NCBI GenBank assembly: GCA_023101725.1
Contig: JALJCO010001385.1
Location: 1-64,000, forward strand
Length of the DNA stretch: 64,000 nucleotides
Direction of reading: 5' to 3'
Origin: Atherinomorus stipes
Lineage: Eukaryota; Chordata; Actinopteri; Atheriniformes; Atherinidae
Part shown: positions 19,206 to 31,798 of the stretch, one piece after another
How positions within the stretch are numbered: the first letter of the stretch is position 1
Layout: the number at the start of each line of letters is the position of its first letter
Notes under the pieces: model-generated
What the model was told of the DNA's origin: nothing
Database searches by the model: none
Seen by the model: only the letters and a program-made list of their open reading frames with translations
Translations under genes and position numbers: made by a program

Positions 19206-20175
19206 AGATGCTGTGCAGCCTCCTGAGTATCAAACTCTAACACACCTATATTATATTTGTCCTCCCTCACCTCCTGGATTTCTCATCGATAGCACACATC
19301 TGAAAATCTGTTGCAGGATATTTTGCATAGGGTCCAGTGAGGTGTCAGGTAGGAGAACTATGGATGTCTTTGAAGTTTAACTTTTAATCTTTATGAAATT
19401 GTCTTTTTTTTTTGTACCCTTTGAAAATGTATCTAGTGTTCACATAATTTTGAAATAAAATGCACTGCCCCATACTGTAAAACACAATCTGAAAAAACCT
19501 GAAATCATAAAATCCATGTTTTCCCCTATATACTACTTGAAAATTAGATTATTATTGTTTATATGCAAATTTGATAAAACTACACAAAACAACGCATCAC
19601 AGTTTGTCCTAAATAGCCTGTAAATACAATTTCCAATATAAAGATTAAGATTTCTAAAAAAAGAAAAGGCCTGTATTTTTAAGCCTCCTGCACCGGGCTG
19701 GTGCTTGGCTTGGGTCTTGTCTCAGGGTTTTGGCCTGTACTCTGGGGTGCTGTCCTGTCAAACATGATCCATGTGGATTACAGTGATCTGAGGGGAACTT
19801 CAGAACCTTGAGTGTAATGCCCTCGTTGGGCCCTGCCATGTTACCTTAAACAAACAAGGATTAATTCTTAAGGTGCACATTTCTGGGTGACAGGTGTGTT
19901 ATCAGACAGGTGAATATCAACATAGCCTGGAAGCTTGGCTGGGCATTGTTGCTGCTCTTATCACACTGTTGCTATGAAAATAACTTATTTTATATGGAAG
20001 TTATTCATTCTCTAACTATTTTGGTGTTATCTCAGCTCACAGTTTTACTTGAACATGGGCTCACTTTGCACTTTGAGTCTCAGTCTTTGCAAATCCTGTG
20101 TATTTCTATATCATTTTGACATGTAGACAGTAAAGATCTCTGTGTCTCTTTTGGTGCTTTAGAAATATACTGCAA
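19206..20175. other. Unique sequence, no gene
   Basis: AT-rich with a balanced block at 19,665-19,845. The minus-strand frame there has no support beyond length. Confidence 0.45.
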
Positions 20176-21110
20176 AACCGTATTGATCTTTAATTAAAGA
20201 AGCTCTTAACCTTGGCTGGGCAGAGGACCCTGAGGCCAGTGAGTTAATTAATGTACTAATAGTCATAATATTTGTGCTGTGCACGGGAGGTACATAAAAG
20301 ATTATCTATTGTATGAGCAGTTTATCAGCCCAATGATGCTAGAGCCCCGTGCTGTGCGTATATCAATATTATGGGCAAAAATCTGCTATACAGACAGAAG
20401 ACGAGAGAGACTCAGTCTTTTAATATCTCCCTCGGTTCATCAGCAGTTTAGCAAGGCCTCATTTTACCTCCCGGGATTCTTGTCTGATCGTAACCAGGCG
20501 GCATCGATGAGACTTTACAGGCGCTAATGCTTTGCTACCTTGACAACACACACCAGCTCATAAGCCCTCTAAAAGATCCACTTTCCTCCAGATGAGTCAG
20601 GGGTCCCACTCCACCATTTACCCCACACTCCCAAGGAGGGTGTCTCATCCATGGATCAAAACCTCATGCTACTGACCTTTCATTTGCTCCCACCAAACAC
20701 CACCACCTCACATAAACAGGTCCCACTGAGGGAAGCAGAGAGGGAGATGGGAAGAATGTGTGCGTGGGGGCCCAGACACTGTGATATCACCCTTTATAGC
20801 TTTATTGATTTCCTCTCAAGATGCAACTATTAACATTGAGCTGCTACGGTAGCTGCTGCTGTGTTGTGCTCTGCAGGTAAGACCACTGGCTCACACCCCG
20901 GGCCTCGTGGATTGTATATAAGCAAAGGAGAAAGTGGGTGGGGGGACGCACAAGGGGAGGCACATGCTTTTATAATTAAGGTCAGCTGGGATGCATTACA
21001 ACATTTGGAGGTGTTAAAACGGGCCCTCCTCAGAGAGTAGGTTGGCATTGCCCATGCTCATAAATTAGCCACGCTCGCTGCTGATGTTAGGAGCAAGAGA
21101 TATGGGGGGG
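20176..21110. promoter_or_regulatory. Candidate conserved non-coding block
   Basis: Unique DNA with homeodomain-type words GAGTTAATTAATGTACTAAT (20,240 onward) and TTTATAATTAAGGTCAGCTG (20,968 onward), CpG-containing stretches unusual for the area (CAGGCGGCATCGATGAG, 20,496 onward), and a G9-10 run at 21,104-21,113. It is one of the better regulatory candidates by composition. Confidence 0.35.
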
Positions 21111-22412
21111 GGGGATTAGACGGCTGGATGTAGATACAAGAGTGGATTTGATTGTATTGGATTTTAATTTAATGTCTTTTCCCCCAAATCACTGATTTTT
21201 ATGAGTAAAAGAGAAACATATGGACTGTGTTGACACTGATGTCCAGTGAGGTTTTTTTTTATATTTTCAGTTAATTTAGTCTAAAGATTCTTTTGTAATC
21301 TTTAAAACTATTTATCTAACGGTATTAGATATGATTGTTTGCAATTATACATTTGATTTAACATTATTATTGGCACATTTGATTAAAAAATATATATATT
21401 TAGTGCTGCCAGATGGACATTTTTTCATATCAGTGTATGATAAAAACCACCAATCTCAGCTTCTTATTGCATTCTTTTGCATAAATATAAGGGATTGATC
21501 ATCACTCAGTGATAATGAAAGACATCTTATGCATTTCACATTCAACATTTAAAAATCTTCCTGAAAAGTAATAGACTTTTAAAATCAAATAATGTCCAGG
21601 TAAGTGAACAGTCACTGACAAAGAATGAACAAAGGTGTGTGCAAGCTAACTCTTTGACCAACAGTGTCTCCAATGAAGCAAGCAAAACAAAGCAGAGCCC
21701 TTCAGATTCACAATGGGTACACTGTCAGCGAGGACAGGGCGGGGAGAGGGAACAAACAGAACACAAGAGTTTCACAAACAACCTGCCATGAGGCATTCAG
21801 CAGGACAGGTCCGACTGCGACACTCAGCTCACACCCTGCGCCAGGGGTGATGTGGGGGTCATCTCTTTTATGCATAGAGGGAAGAGTATGATGGAAAGGT
21901 GGGAGGGAGGAAGACAAGGAGGAATTGTTAGAGCATCTTTATATAGCTCACTTCTGACATGCAAAACTCTATTGTCTGAAGTTTGATATATGAAACGTTA
22001 TTATGTGATGGAAATGAAATCAGAGGATCTTTAGGAACAAAAGTTTTATGTTTACCCTTAAATAGTTTCTCATGAGGTGTTCTCTATTTGGAAACAGTTC
22101 TATAGGCTGCAACTGATCCATGTTTGTGCTGTATACAAAGATGGATACACATAAAAATGTTCTGATGTTAAGAATACCAGTAAAGCAATAGGTGTTAATT
22201 TGTTTCACTCTTCTTACTCACATGTTCGAAAGTTTTTAATAATTGTTAATTGTTGTTTTTTCATGTTTAACTTTTAAATGCTCACTGTCTTCTTCTGCAG
22301 CCACACCTCCCTAACATACAGAATACTGTATCTTTTTTGCATTGTTTTGTAGAAAATGCATGGACATTCCTGGAAAAGATTATGGGCAACACGTAGTTCT
22401 AAAACTTTCCTA
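21111..22412. other. Unique sequence, no gene
   Basis: AT-rich, with a GC-balanced block at 21,660-21,930 (GAGGACAGGGCGGGGAGAGG). No termini, splice-bounded frame or RNA gene seen. Confidence 0.45.
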
Positions 22413-22640
22413 CATAGGTGCCCAAGTCCAGTCCTCAAGAGCTACAGCACATTCTGCACATTTTAGTTGCATCCAATCTCCAGCACACCTGAGTCAAATG
22501 AATGGCTCGTTACCAAGCCTCTGCAGAGCTGAATGGCATGTGCATGAGGGGATTAACCATTTGATTCATGTGTGTTGGAGAGGAGATGCTCTTAAAATGG
22601 CAGGATAATAGCTCTTGAGGGCTTGACTTGGGCATCCCTG
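22413..22640. mobile_element. Palindromic hAT-like MITE, complete
   Basis: Termini pair over about 32 bp: CATAGGTGCCCAAGTCCAG on the left and, in reverse complement, CAGGGATGCCCAAGTCAAG on the right, both continuing to CTCAAGAGCTA. It shares the inner pair CACACCTGAGTCAAATGAATGG / ATTTGATTCATGTGTG with the copies at 5633 and 6059. The right flank ATCTAGAT fits the hAT target preference (CTAG core), but the left flank has no matching copy. Confidence 0.75.
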
Positions 22641-25555
22641 ATCTAGATTATACATTTAGTCTAAGGCTTGGAGCAAATGGCCTCCATTATCTGCAAAAAT
22701 GAACTTGAACTCTGATTTTTTGTGGAAAATACCATGTTTTCACTGCCACAAACACCCCTGTTTAAAGTAGTATTTGTGAGTCTAACTGCACTGAAGTACA
22801 TTGTAAAGGTTTCCCCAGTAATCTCTGTCCTATGTTGTTAAATCAGCTTTAATGAATGATCATTTTTGATGTCCTTACTTTTAATGCACTGAGATTTTCC
22901 AGATTTCTTGAATTGTTTATTGATATTTTGCAGTGCAGAGAGATTTTTCTTTGAGAAACTGATGTTGGAAAATGGAAGGCTGATGAAGAACTCCAGATAC
23001 CGACTTTATATAACAAAAAGGCTATTAAAAAAAATCAAACATCTAAAAAACAAATGGTGAACTTCTAAGGCCACAAAACATTGTTCTTAACATTGCTTTT
23101 AAGTATTTAGTTAATTTTCTCATATGTCTGTTAATAAGCTGGAGATCCGCTGCTCATCTTTGCTTCTCAAAGACTTTTTCATGCAGCTGCTGTTACACTT
23201 ATTCATAATCATACTCACATGTAAACAGTTATTTGAACCTCTCTTTTAGGGATTCTCCTTCCTGCCTCAGATTTTTAAAATATGATGCAGGCCAGAAATG
23301 CAGGAATATATGTTAACATATGAAATGACCCTGATTTTTTTGTTTTTGTACCAACTATTTTGAGCATGGGTTGTGGTAAAAGGTAGCAAAAATAGATGTT
23401 CACATAGCAAAATAACAGCAAATGACAGCTTCTCTTGTGTCCCCATTGTAAAAGCTTGAAAAATAACAGAGGCAGAGTTGAAAAATACTTTTACAATAGA
23501 GTAAAATGTGGAGGCAGGGGCTAGGCTGACAGACTAAGATATATTCGGGATGTTTTTTGCTCCATTTTCTGATAGATCAGGAGTAAAACTGTTTTAAAAC
23601 TGAGGCCTGACATTGCCTGGTTCATGAAAAAGTAATCCATTTACTTGTGTTTTTGAGTGGGTGCCTGTTCTGATACTTGAAAAAGTCTGTAAATTGAAAA
23701 AGAAAATTGTTCCAGTGGATTTATACGTTGCCACCAAACTCTTCCTGTTATCACCAATAACTTTTTATTTCATTTTACGTCAAATTTGACTTTAATTTTC
23801 ACTCATTATTTGCATAGGTTCAATGATAAGAACAAATTGACAAATTTAACAAATTTAAGACTTTAAAAGCAAAAGCCCTTTTATATACCCAGCTGCTTGA
23901 CAAAGTTACCTGTCTGGCCACAATGATTTTCTCAAAAACATAAGAACACTAGAAAGGTCATAAAACATGTTGTTTTTCTTTTAACTTGTGTTTGCATGTT
24001 TATCTGTCAGTCTGTCACCAGAGATGTTTTAACTGGTTATCATCAGATTAATTTATTTTCTAAAAAAGAAAACAAAACACCCTGCTTGCTGCAGTTTGAG
24101 ATCTGTTTGGACTGTTGCCTCACATAAAACCAATCTGTAGCTGCCAGTATGGGATACTGAATGGTCATAAACACAATTCTGCCTTGTCCACAAACACATA
24201 GCTTAGAGCCCTGAAAGATTATGTTGTGAAATGTTGAGGATCAAACTGCCTTGCAAGTTAAGAATTGTATTATTACTGATAAAATGACACAATCTAAATT
24301 ATAAATGGGTATTGTGCGGATTTCAGCTTTCAGTTATTAACTTTGACAGCTAGATCCTCTGTCTAGTTATCACTCTGGTTCTCCTGAGACTGTAAGTTTC
24401 TGTGCCAAAAACCTGAAACAACAGAGTGTTGGTCACGATTCATCTGTCTTGTGTGATATAAGTTAGATCGTGACTGCAGGTTTTCATTTGTTGGGAGTTT
24501 CATGAGAAAATGATAATGTTTTAGCTTTCAAAGGAAATATAACAATCTATTTAAAAGAAAGGATAAGGTATTTCCTCTTATGAACATAAGTATTGTAAGT
24601 GCTATCTACCCAAGTAACCTACTACATGCCACTGACCTTTACAGTTTTGACCTGTAGCTTAGGTCAAAACTTTAATGTTGTAGCACTGAAACCTTTCAAT
24701 AAAGACTTTTGAAGTTTTGAACCAAGAGAGCAACAGAAAAGTAAAATAATCTCAATGTTTGGCATTCATGTTTTAATTTGAGACTTTTGAAATCACCTGA
24801 AGAGCAGTAAAAATACGGGTGATGTTTTTGAAATTGAAGTAGAGGCACTTACTATTTATGCACATCAGCGTGTTGCATCCTTACATTTACAAGTTCAGTG
24901 GGCTTCAGAATGCTTGTGCCACTTTTCTGACTCAGCTCATGAGACTACGTCACCATTCGCAAAATGGAAGGAAATCTGGTAAATACTCCTGAACTGTCAC
25001 ACAAAAAAATACAGTAATGGATGTCAATCTGCCACTGCTGTTCACAGGTGTTTTTCGCACCATTATTTATTTGACCGTTATGTTAAATTGTCCCTATAAA
25101 ACCACTCTTGGCAGCTCTGTCCTCGACATCTCTTTGCGAGCCACTCAAGTATACCACTGGGGGTTAGTGTGTTCCGAAGACCCATTACTGTTGCTTTTAA
25201 CTGAATAAATAAGACCGTTTTAGTTAGGCTGTTTCTCTTTTTTGGGAGGCAATATTATGGAAAAAGCTCTGTACTTTTGTGAGATTTTATGTTCGTGGTG
25301 CAGTTGCTGAAGCATACTTTAAGGACTTGATTGTTTTGATGTGGTGTTTGCCTCTCCTTGCATTTCAAATACTTTTGATTACCTCTGAAAGATATAACCT
25401 TTTAAAGGTATATAATTGGGACTGCAATTATTTCACCCTTTAAAAGTTATTCTGCATTGTGTGTATTTACATCATCAGTTAACGATGAATCTCTGTAAGT
25501 TTCTTTAACATACGAGTAGCAACTCTTTAGTTTCTCTCCCATTTTATGGTCCTGT
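22641..25555. other. Long unique AT-rich stretch, no gene
   Basis: No recognisable mobile element, exon or RNA gene in nearly 3 kb. It contains two exact inverted repeats: GTCACGAT/ATCGTGAC (24,432-24,439 and 24,467-24,474) and the nuclear-receptor-like palindrome at 24,643. A frame at 25,017-25,208 has no support. Confidence 0.5.
24643..24671. promoter_or_regulatory. Perfect 11-bp palindrome containing an everted AGGTCA pair
   Basis: AGTTTTGACCT, spacer GTAGCTT, then AGGTCAAAACT. Viewed as nuclear-receptor half-sites it is TGACCT-N7-AGGTCA (everted repeat, 7-bp spacer). As nucleic acid it is an 11-bp stem with a 7-nt loop. Confidence 0.4.
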
Positions 25556-26560
25556 TGTGATCCAGGAGGACTGTTGACCACAAGCAGGCAGCCATAAAAT
25601 GAGGGGGCCCGAGTCTGTTGAGACCACCTCTATTCATGGCCCAGGAACCACTGGATGCTAAGTGGCAGCCGAAAAATCACAGCTCTGGGATCAAGCACGC
25701 CACATTAAGAGAAAGATTCTGCCTCCAAACAAGAGTATCATACGGCAGAAATAGAGTAGCAGAGGAAAGTGGATCTTTGCTGAGTGTGTTGGCTCCCGTT
25801 GAGAAACCAGCACTGCTTTCATAGATTAAACCACAGGGCTGAGAGCACCTTTGTCCAAGGTTTAGAATTAATTTTGCATCTTGAAATTTCATGATTGCAC
25901 ACTGACATTCTGATGAGCTTTTAGATCTTTCATTTGAAGTCGAAAAGGAGAAAGCAATGACCTCATGTTTTACATTTACCTGTACTCTGACACAATGCTT
26001 GCCAAATAAGTTTTTCCAAGTCTTACTTTTCTGCTTGCACAAAAAGACATTGGGTCCTTCATTATACCCTTTGGACAGAGCCTCGCCATGCATTATCACT
26101 GAATTTCAGAGACAGGACATTTTTCTGCAGCAATTTACACTCCCACAATTATAGCACTCGGGTGCAGATATGGTGTCGGTCCCTCCTCCTTGACCTTTGC
26201 CCTTTGCGAAACAGGCGAAAGTGTGTTTCCTGATTAACGGCTGGCTGAGCTACATGGCTCCAGCTCCAGCACCTTGTGCTCCCGAGCTGAGGTGACAGTC
26301 TCCCAGGCTCTTTATGGAAATTAACTGCAAAACATAGCCAATTAGACCTGTGTTATTTAGAACGACTCAGCTTTTCACCCTGAATAAAAGCAGGTCCTGA
26401 TGAGACCTGTACACTCAGACTCTGCTGCAAATTAATGTGAAGTTGGTTGCCTGCCAGTTAGCTAGTCCAGCCAAAATGAGGACATTAAAAGCATGAAGGC
26501 AAGTTTTTGTATGAGCTGTAAATCATCGGCAAGCAGAGAACATGGTGATTAAAGGGTGGG
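25556..26560. promoter_or_regulatory. Candidate conserved non-coding block
   Basis: Unique, balanced DNA. The left part has three RUNX-like words (GACCACA, GACCACC, AACCACT; 25,575-25,655). The right part (26,160-26,470) has a perfect DR1, CAATTAG and ATTAATG words, and TTTATGGAAATTAACTGC. A 140-codon minus-strand frame crosses 25,677-26,099 but shows no domain or splice support. Confidence 0.35.
26191..26203 (-). promoter_or_regulatory. DR1 nuclear-receptor element
   Basis: TGACCTTTGCCCT is the reverse complement of AGGGCAAAGGTCA, a textbook DR1 (HNF4, COUP-TF/NR2F or RXR heterodimer type). Confidence 0.45.
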
Positions 26561-28799
26561 CTTGTGATTAACTCTAGTGACATTTATAAATTGAACATAT
26601 TACAAGCTGGAAATTGCCAGGTTTTTATCAGCAAAAAAGCAGCAGTCTTATCAAATGTTATTCAATGATTTGAATATTTTTAGTTCTTGTTTACAGCTTA
26701 GTTGATGGACAGAATTTTCTCAGGTTCTGCACTCTTTATTCCAAATGTGTTACTGGGAATTAAACGTCTACAAAATGCCTTTTCACTCCACCAGCTAAAG
26801 ATAGGGTTCTTAGTCTGATACGCTGTCTTAATTTTCCCTTTCTCAGGTCACTGCAAAGAGCAACGACACAAGAGTGAGGAGGAGGGTCCTTACTCTATGT
26901 GCAAGAATACACTGTGGAAGTTGCAAAGGGCAGAGTCTCTAGGAAATCTACTTTTTCTTTGAAAAAATGTCACAGGGGAGATAGGAGATTGGCACCACAA
27001 AGAGCCTAAAATAGCACAGGCTGCTACGCATTGTCAGACAAGATTTGGGCTGAGACATTGACTTTTGTTCTGCAAAGTACTGGCCCCTGACAGGGAGATG
27101 GGCGGTGTAAAAATTGTCATTTCTCCTCTTCTCTTGGTTATGTGCAATACATTACCCATGCTGTAGGAACTGAAGTTTGTAATGTCACAATTATTCCATG
27201 TGTGCAAAAGAAAGGCGAATTTAGGAATAGGATGGAATTCAGAAATGGCTAAATTTGGGTATTGCTTCTTCTGTTTTTAGTTGAGCTAAATCTGTAGTCA
27301 CAGAGAGTTATTCATCAAAGCTGTAAGGCCTGGACCAGTAGATTAGGACAGATCCATAGCACTTTTTACTTTCCCATAACTCCAGTGTGCTCACTTTCTA
27401 CCTTTCTTTGCTCTGCCTTCTACATGATAACAAAGGATTTATATATTTTATGCAGGTTTGCCCCTCGGCCACATAATAGGATTATGAATAATTTCTACAA
27501 ATTTCCAAAAACAAATCACATGGCATGGCTTAAAGTTTGCTAATAATTTCACCATAGCTGATAGATCAAAGCAAAGAGCTGGGACTGCAGAGCCAGGCAG
27601 AAGTTTGACCCTAGTCAGGCATTTTTAATGAAAGGGTTAATCTCCTCAGAGGTGACTATTCAGAAGCAAGCAGTGTGACCAAATGAAGAATTCAGGTCTG
27701 GGATAAGAAGGAGAATAGTGGTCTTGAGGGTGCTGTTGGGTGACAGCGAGGAAGCCCTGTGGTAAAAATATGTGATGCTGTATTTGAGCCCATCTGACCA
27801 GACCCTCTCCCCAGTTCATTGTCAAAAGAAAGAGAAAGGTGGGAAAGCGTAATGCTGTTTAAAAAAACGTTTTGCATCAAAGCTCAAGGCTGTTTTATGG
27901 ATGATCACAAACAACTTTGTTCTGGCTGTGAAATACCATATTTGTGTGACCTTACCCATTAAAAAAACTGCTCTTCTTTCCCCAAAGAACCTGAATGTAC
28001 TTCCAGTCATGGCTGTTTGGACTTACCTTTGTTGTCAAGCTCCTCTTGTGCTACTGTGGGCCTCTTATGAGTAATTACACTTGAACATATAGTTAGAAAA
28101 AATACAAAAAAGATGGTTTCAGAAAAGTCGAAGGCTTGACTGGTTAAGGGGTTAAGAAATCTCATCATGTGAGTGGCAAAATAGGCCTCTTACTAATTAG
28201 GAACAAATGAAATTGCTTATCACTTAAAAGGTTACTGTGCTGGCCATTTTGCTGTATTCAGAGGGGTTGATCAAAGGGCTATTGACATTAGATTGTTCCA
28301 CAATTAACATTCACACGTTTTATGGTAACTAAACTTTTTTTTTTTCCACAGATGAATTAACGTGCCAGTGTAATTCTTGACAAAATGAACACAAGCAAAT
28401 ACTAGCATTAATCAAATCCTTGAAATAATACAACCACTGCAGCTGATGATCTCATAAAAAGTACTCAAATGAAACATGAAAAATGAGAATGCCAGACTTC
28501 TCTTCATGAGAAGCTAAAATGCCATTTTAATAATTCATTTACATGAATGATGATATTTATATGGAGTTGGAGATATATTTATGCATGAATGAATCTGCGA
28601 TTAAAGTAACAGCTCTATACCGCATCACCTAAATGTTTGTAAATCTGATGTGTGGGACTAATTTATTACATATTTTACAGTAGGTATCACAATAATGTGA
28701 TAAGTGTTGCTAGGCTAGCCTTGTTAGGATAAGAACAAAAGGGAAAGTGGCACTATAACCTAATAAAATGGATGAAAAACACACTGTTCAGAATGTAAT
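26561..28799. other. Unique sequence, no gene
   Basis: AT-rich with a GC-balanced block at 26,850-27,120. No transposon termini and no supported exon. Confidence 0.45.
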
Positions 28800-29330
28800 C
28801 AAAACTTCTCCGCTGTGCTCTTTTCTAAATCCCCTCCCAACACTTCTTACATTTGAAAATTATATGTCCTTGTCCTAATGGCCTGAGGGGTTGATAAAGG
28901 AAGACTTTGCCTAATGCTTCCATAAATGTGTTAGGCAAAGTCCAGCCGGATGTAATTGCATCTAATATATTTACAAAGGATTGATTTCCCTCCCACGACC
29001 CACCCACCAGGCAGCAACAAGCTGCAGTCAGTTCATCCAGGTCACTGTAGATGGGTTCTTGTGTCCACTCTGTCCTCTTTACACCAAGCAACAAGGCTGA
29101 GCCATGGAAAGTATTGGAGTCTGGCTTAATGAGGTAATTAGTCAAAGGCTGTGACGATCCTGGAAGGCTAATACCTGTGACCTCTTGATCTCAGATTCCT
29201 GACACACGTCTCTGGAGACTGTACAGGAAAAAAAAAGAAAATGCTGCAAAATCCAAACCGCCTCCTTAGCCAGACACTCCAATCTGTTTTTGCAGAGAAT
29301 GCGCGATATTTCACTTCATGAAAGGAGACT
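28800..29330. promoter_or_regulatory. Candidate conserved non-coding block
   Basis: Unique DNA with the hairpin at 28,903-28,942, GGATGTAATTGCATCTAAT (POU/homeodomain-like, itself palindromic around GTAATTGC) and GAGGTAATTAGTCAAAG (29,131). A 106-codon minus-strand frame covers most of it; the residues do not match any family I know and no splice borders stand out. Confidence 0.35.
28903..28942. repeat. Perfect 12-bp inverted repeat, 16-nt loop
   Basis: GACTTTGCCTAA (28,903-28,914) and TTAGGCAAAGTC (28,931-28,942) are exact reverse complements. The stem is too short for a usual pre-miRNA, and the arms match no microRNA I know. Confidence 0.8.
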
Positions 29331-29559
29331 TTGGACTCAAGCTGAGCAACCCCCTGTTTCTCTACTTTTCTTTGTTTAATTACTGCCACAATGGACCTGC
29401 CCCCTTCTATTCCCTGGAGAAAAAAATAAACCTTAGCAAACTGAAACTACTTCACCTGTTTACTTTAGGGAGAAAAAAAAAAGTTCTAGAGAATAGACAA
29501 AGGCAGTGAAAAGGCGCAAGAAAGGGAAAAGGATGAAGAACACAATATGCACAATATTT
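29331..29559. other. Unique A-rich sequence, nothing recognised
   Basis: Short purine-rich stretches only. Confidence 0.45.
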
Positions 29560-29990
29560 TTTCCTTCTCCTTTTCTTTTTATCAGGTTACGTGACTGGAG
29601 GCTTCATTAATCACCACCTCGACAGCCTCTGCCAAGGGAACTAACTGCATTTGGCCCAATTAGGTGCTGTAGAGACAATAGGAACAGCACAACTTGTGCC
29701 TCTATGCCAGGAGCCAAGCGTTGCCTCCCTGTCATTACCTCTAGAAAGGGAAAAATTAACCCCTACCAGCTTCCCTGCTTTCCTCCATTGATCCGAGGCT
29801 TTTGTGGTGTCCCTGGAGCGTGGCAGACAATTACAGATATTATTACATCTGCATTGATTCTTTTAAAGAGAGCAGAGTGTCTCTAAGCAATTTAAAAAAT
29901 TACACTTCGGAAGTGGGCCAATTAAAATGCCCCTGGCCAAGGGGGTGGCAATAGTGTTGATGAGAATAGGAAAGATATACTTGACTGTCA
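29560..29990. promoter_or_regulatory. Candidate conserved non-coding block
   Basis: Starts with a splice-acceptor-like pyrimidine run (TCTCCTTTTCTTTTTATCAGG), but the following DNA lacks a coding frame of note. It contains GGCTTCATTAATCACCACC, GGCCCAATTAGGTGC, GCCAATTAAAATGCC and GGACCTG-like words, a homeodomain-rich composition typical of developmental enhancers. Conservation is untested. Confidence 0.35.
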
Positions 29991-30624
29991 GAATGTTACA
30001 GGTTTCATTTAAAGGCAGAATGCTTCGGACTTACACTTTTAAATCATCTAACACAATTAAACAGACATGAATAAATGTATTCACACTTCCATTAATGTAA
30101 AGAATAATTTGAAGAAAAGAGGTCCACCACTAAGATTTCAGTCAACAAAAGTTGTCTAAGTAAATAAAAAGTGAGAATTCAGACAATATGCAGCTCATCA
30201 AGCTGCTCATATCTGCTTTTTATCTGTGAGATGTGAAATGAAACAAAAAGAATAAAATGAAATGATTTATTAAGTCATGGAAGGAAATCATGATGTTTTA
30301 TAATGTTTCTTTTTCTTATGTTTCGTAAATGGCATATAGAATAAAAGAAAAATATTTTTGCCTTTATTATTTCTTACCTTTTTCAGTTGTAATTGTCCTA
30401 AGATTGTCATTTTTTAAAAAGGGTGTAATTTACAGCAAACCACAGTCTTTTCCCAACCCATGCCTAGTGATTTTGTTGTGGCTACTGTAAACCTAACTAA
30501 GCAGTTTATGTGCTGAAACTAACCAAATGAAAACACAACCAACTACAAGAAAAATAAACAGTGAACAAAGTGCACAGGAAATCAAGTTCAAGGGAGAAAC
30601 AAAATGCAAAACCAGTGGTCACAA
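29991..30624. other. Unique AT-rich sequence, nothing recognised
   Basis: No exon, RNA gene or repeat terminus. Confidence 0.5.
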
Positions 30625-31585
30625 TAGCTGGGTTTCCATTACACTTTTTCGAAAAATAAAAGGGATATTTCTTCAATTTCAATAAAGTACACTTGCGATA
30701 TGCAGGTGTTTCCATTGGATGGTGTAAGCTGTGATTCTCGTAAAATCCCGTTCTGTGAGACTCCACTTTGAGGAGGATAGAGGTTGTGTTTTAGCTACTG
30801 CTGCTCCTCATCAGGAGATGAAAGCAGTGGATGATAATTCAGAGGCAAAGTCTGTCTGTACGGAGCCTCTGACCACATCGGCAGGGAAAAGAACACTCGT
30901 GGCGACTTCCAGGACAGACGCTTGAAACGTCACACAAATGAAAAAAACCCCTCAGGATCAACTTCTGGTGTGTGGATCTCATTTCTTGATCTTGTATTCC
31001 ACTTATATCCGGCACCCAGTTCCTGAATGATGTGCGTGAATCAGCTGTTCACTACTAAGGCGCAGTTATAAGATGTTATCCCGCACGCATTATTAAACAA
31101 GATAACAGAGTCGTGGTGTTACAAATGTGTGAGACGGCATACCCAGATTGTGGCTAGTCTTTACCAATACATGAAGAACTTAAACCATCTGTATCGAATG
31201 TCCAAAATGAACTCAATTTGCTGAGTTACAACGATTTGGGATTTTTCATATAGGTCTAAATGTGACTGATAAAACTTTCCCCATCACTCCGATTTCACAG
31301 TTATTGCTTGCAATTGATCATATTGATCATAATCAAGCAAGAATAACAGTTTTTTACTCCACTGCATCACTACTGATGGTGTGTACATGCGAAAAAAAGT
31401 GTTTCCATTACACTTTTGCGAAAACTGCTTTATCGAAACATCTGAAAATCCATCTCATAAAAGCATAAAACTTTTTTGCGATATTTGATTTTTTTTTTTT
31501 TTTTAAATGTAGGTGTTTCCGTTAGCGGCTTTTAATTGCGATATTTAGCTTTTGTGAAATTCCAGGTGTAATGGAAATCCAGCTA
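30625..31585. mobile_element. TA-flanked DNA transposon, non-autonomous, 957 bp
   Basis: TA at 30,625-30,626 and 31,584-31,585 encloses inverted termini GCTGGGTTTCCATTACAC and, in reverse complement on the right, GCTGGATTTCCATTACACC. Subterminal words GTGTTTCCATT, AGTGTTTCCATTACACTTTT, GGTGTTTCCGTTAGCGGC and repeated GCGATAT recur within. No transposase frame is readable. A TA target suits Tc1/mariner-like elements, but the termini do not match one I can name. Confidence 0.72.
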
Positions 31586-31654
31586 ATGACAGGTGAGTCT
31601 TTCTGATGGAGGTCCAGCGGATTAGATTACTGCCATGCTGTAAATACATAACAG

Positions 31655-31798
31655 TTGTATACTGCAAAATTTACAGTTACCAAAATGGCATACCGTAACA
31701 TCCTCTACATTCTCACTATAAATTTAATGGGGAAAAATGGCAACCATAGCTGTCAGTTTTTCACGGTAAATTATAAAAAAAATTTTTTACAGTGCAGT
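31655..31798. mobile_element. Small palindromic repeat (MITE-like)
   Basis: TACTGCAAAATTTACAGTTACC at the left and ACGGTAAATTATAAAAAA ... TTTTTTACAGTGCAG at the right are imperfect inverted partners. ACTGTAAAAA/ACGGTAAA words are common ends of a small teleost repeat family by memory. Confidence 0.45.

Noticed and set aside
25677..26099. 140-codon minus-strand frame
   Set aside because: No recognisable motif, no in-frame splice borders, and a length within what chance gives in this window.
28903..28942. microRNA precursor
   Set aside because: A 12-bp stem is too short for a typical precursor, and the arms match no microRNA I know.
28825..29145. 106-codon minus-strand frame
   Set aside because: It overlaps a hairpin and a motif-rich block; no domain, and no acceptor/donor pair in phase.
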